NCBI RefSeq assembly: GCF_000423105.1
Contig: NZ_AUHI01000004.1
Coordinates: 1 to 64,000, forward strand
DNA from: Halalkalibacillus halophilus DSM 18494
Lineage (GTDB): Bacteria; Bacillota; Bacilli; Bacillales; Alkalibacillaceae
DNA length: 64,000 nucleotides
Reading direction: 5' to 3'
Below are positions 63,241 through 64,000 of the stretch, piece by piece (position 1 is the first letter of the stretch; each line of letters opens with the position of its first letter). The position numbers were made by a program, and so were the translations under genes. The notes under the pieces are model-generated. The model had not been told where the DNA came from and searched no databases. It saw nothing but the letters and a program-made list of their open reading frames with translations.

Positions 63241-64000
63241 TGGAAGGTTTAAAAGGTATTCACCACGTAACAGCAATTACAAGTAGTGCTGAAAAAAACT
63301 ATGAATTTTTCACTTATGTATTAGGTATGCGTCTAGTTAAAAAAACAGTGAATCAAGATGATATTCAAACTTATCACTTATTTTTTGCAGATGACGAAGG
63401 GAACCCAGGCACAGATATGACATTCTTTGATTTCCCTGGTATTCCTAAAGGACAACATGGAACAAATGAAATTTACCGAACGGCATTTCGAGTACCATCC
63501 GATGAAGCGTTAACATACTGGGAAGACCGGTTTGAGCGCATGGAAGTAAAACATTTTGGGGTGGAGGAGCAGTTTGGCAAGAAAGTAATCAATTTTGTTG
63601 ATTTTGATGAACAACAATATCAATTGATTTCAGACGAAAACAATATTGGTGTGAAGGCGGGTAAGCCATGGCAGGGAGGCCCTGTCCCAGAAGAATTTGC
63701 AATTGTGGGGCTAGGTCCTCTGCATATTCGCATTGCAGACTTTGATAATTTTAAACAAGTTTTAGAGAAAGTTTACGTATTTACTGAAATAGATCATAAG
63801 GATTCAAATCATCTTTTTGAAGTTGGAGAAGGTGGAAATGGTGCTCAAATTATTGTAGAACACAATAAATTATTACCTAGCGGCTCACAAGGGTATGGTA
63901 CCGTTCACCACGCTGCATTTCGCGTATCAGATGAACAACAATTAAAGAACTGGTTAAATCGCTATGAACAAATTGGACTTCCTAACTCAGGAGTTGTAGA
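63241..64000 (+). CDS. mhqO: Ring-cleaving dioxygenase, MhqO-like (5' part)
   Basis: First 253 codons; the gene runs off the right edge. ATG 63241 follows ATGGAGGT. Two VOC (glyoxalase-fold) modules are visible: GIHHVTAITSSAEKNYEFF with metal ligand His, and later GYGTVHHAAFRVSDEQQL. MhqO/YdfO-type proteins protect against quinones and catechols. It is divergent from the CheB-CheR fusion gene with 155 bases between, in which I see no clear MhqR or YodB operator. Confidence 0.9.

Overview
The window is a low-GC Firmicute chromosome segment, most likely from a moderately halophilic, spore-forming member of the Bacillaceae. The evidence is strong GGAGG-type ribosome binding sites, frequent GTG/TTG starts, a T-box leader, spore-coat genes, and a gene order close to the Bacillus subtilis yjb-yjc region. 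Several acidic surface proteins suggest a salt-adapted relative, but I cannot name a genus.

Layout. 1-650: the 5' end of a probable transposase gene on the minus strand, a GC-rich inverted repeat element, and a complete T-box leader facing the window edge. 805-2028: secreted glycoside-hydrolase-like protein, followed by a 40-bp-period GCCGGC repeat. 2581-15247: the conserved block yjbC-spx-terC(yjbE)-mecA-cls-coiA-pepF, then spxH, truncated haemoglobin and a CYTH protein on the minus strand, then relQ-nadK-rluD-like. It brings together Spx, its adaptor SpxH and the adaptor MecA with alarmone and NADP synthesis. 15244-25940: rodA, mgtE, fabI (with a likely FapR operator), cotO and a CotY/CotZ coat protein (each with a SigK-like promoter), small coat-region proteins, an MBL-fold hydrolase, a DUF421 protein, yjcF-yjcG-yjcH, pgpA and an aldo/keto reductase.

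26042-40931 is the accessory highlight: a 15-gene, single-direction catabolic cluster opened by a TetR-type regulator with three AAC-N3-GTT palindromes in front of it. It encodes an acyl-CoA synthetase, an ACAD10/11-type acyl-CoA dehydrogenase, a quinone-oxidoreductase-like enzyme, three enoyl-CoA hydratases, a complete TRAP transporter, a ComB-like phosphatase-family protein, an ACAD10/11-type kinase, a thiolase, a nitronate-monooxygenase-like flavoprotein and a 3-hydroxyacyl-CoA dehydrogenase. My inference is import, CoA activation, phosphorylation-assisted removal of a hydroxyl group and beta-oxidation of an unidentified carboxylic acid. A 21-bp x5 minisatellite follows it.

41187-48530: an MFS exporter, an amidohydrolase, a rod-like hairpin terminator, a flavin reductase-like protein, an MDR dehydrogenase, a lipoprotein plus glycerate kinase, a SPOR-containing cell-wall amidase and a beta-carbonic-anhydrase-like protein. 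48596-54682: a Rex operator, then cydA-cydB and a 34-codon cydS, convergent with cydDC. 54845-58087: a membrane-anchored coiled-coil protein, a lipoprotein, a small membrane protein and a beta-propeller. 58099-63085: an ECF sigma/anti-sigma pair with a candidate autoregulatory promoter, a PAS protein and a 954-residue CheB-CheR-PAS fusion. The window ends inside an MhqO-like ring-cleaving dioxygenase gene.

All assignments come from reading sequence motifs and gene order; no database search was run.
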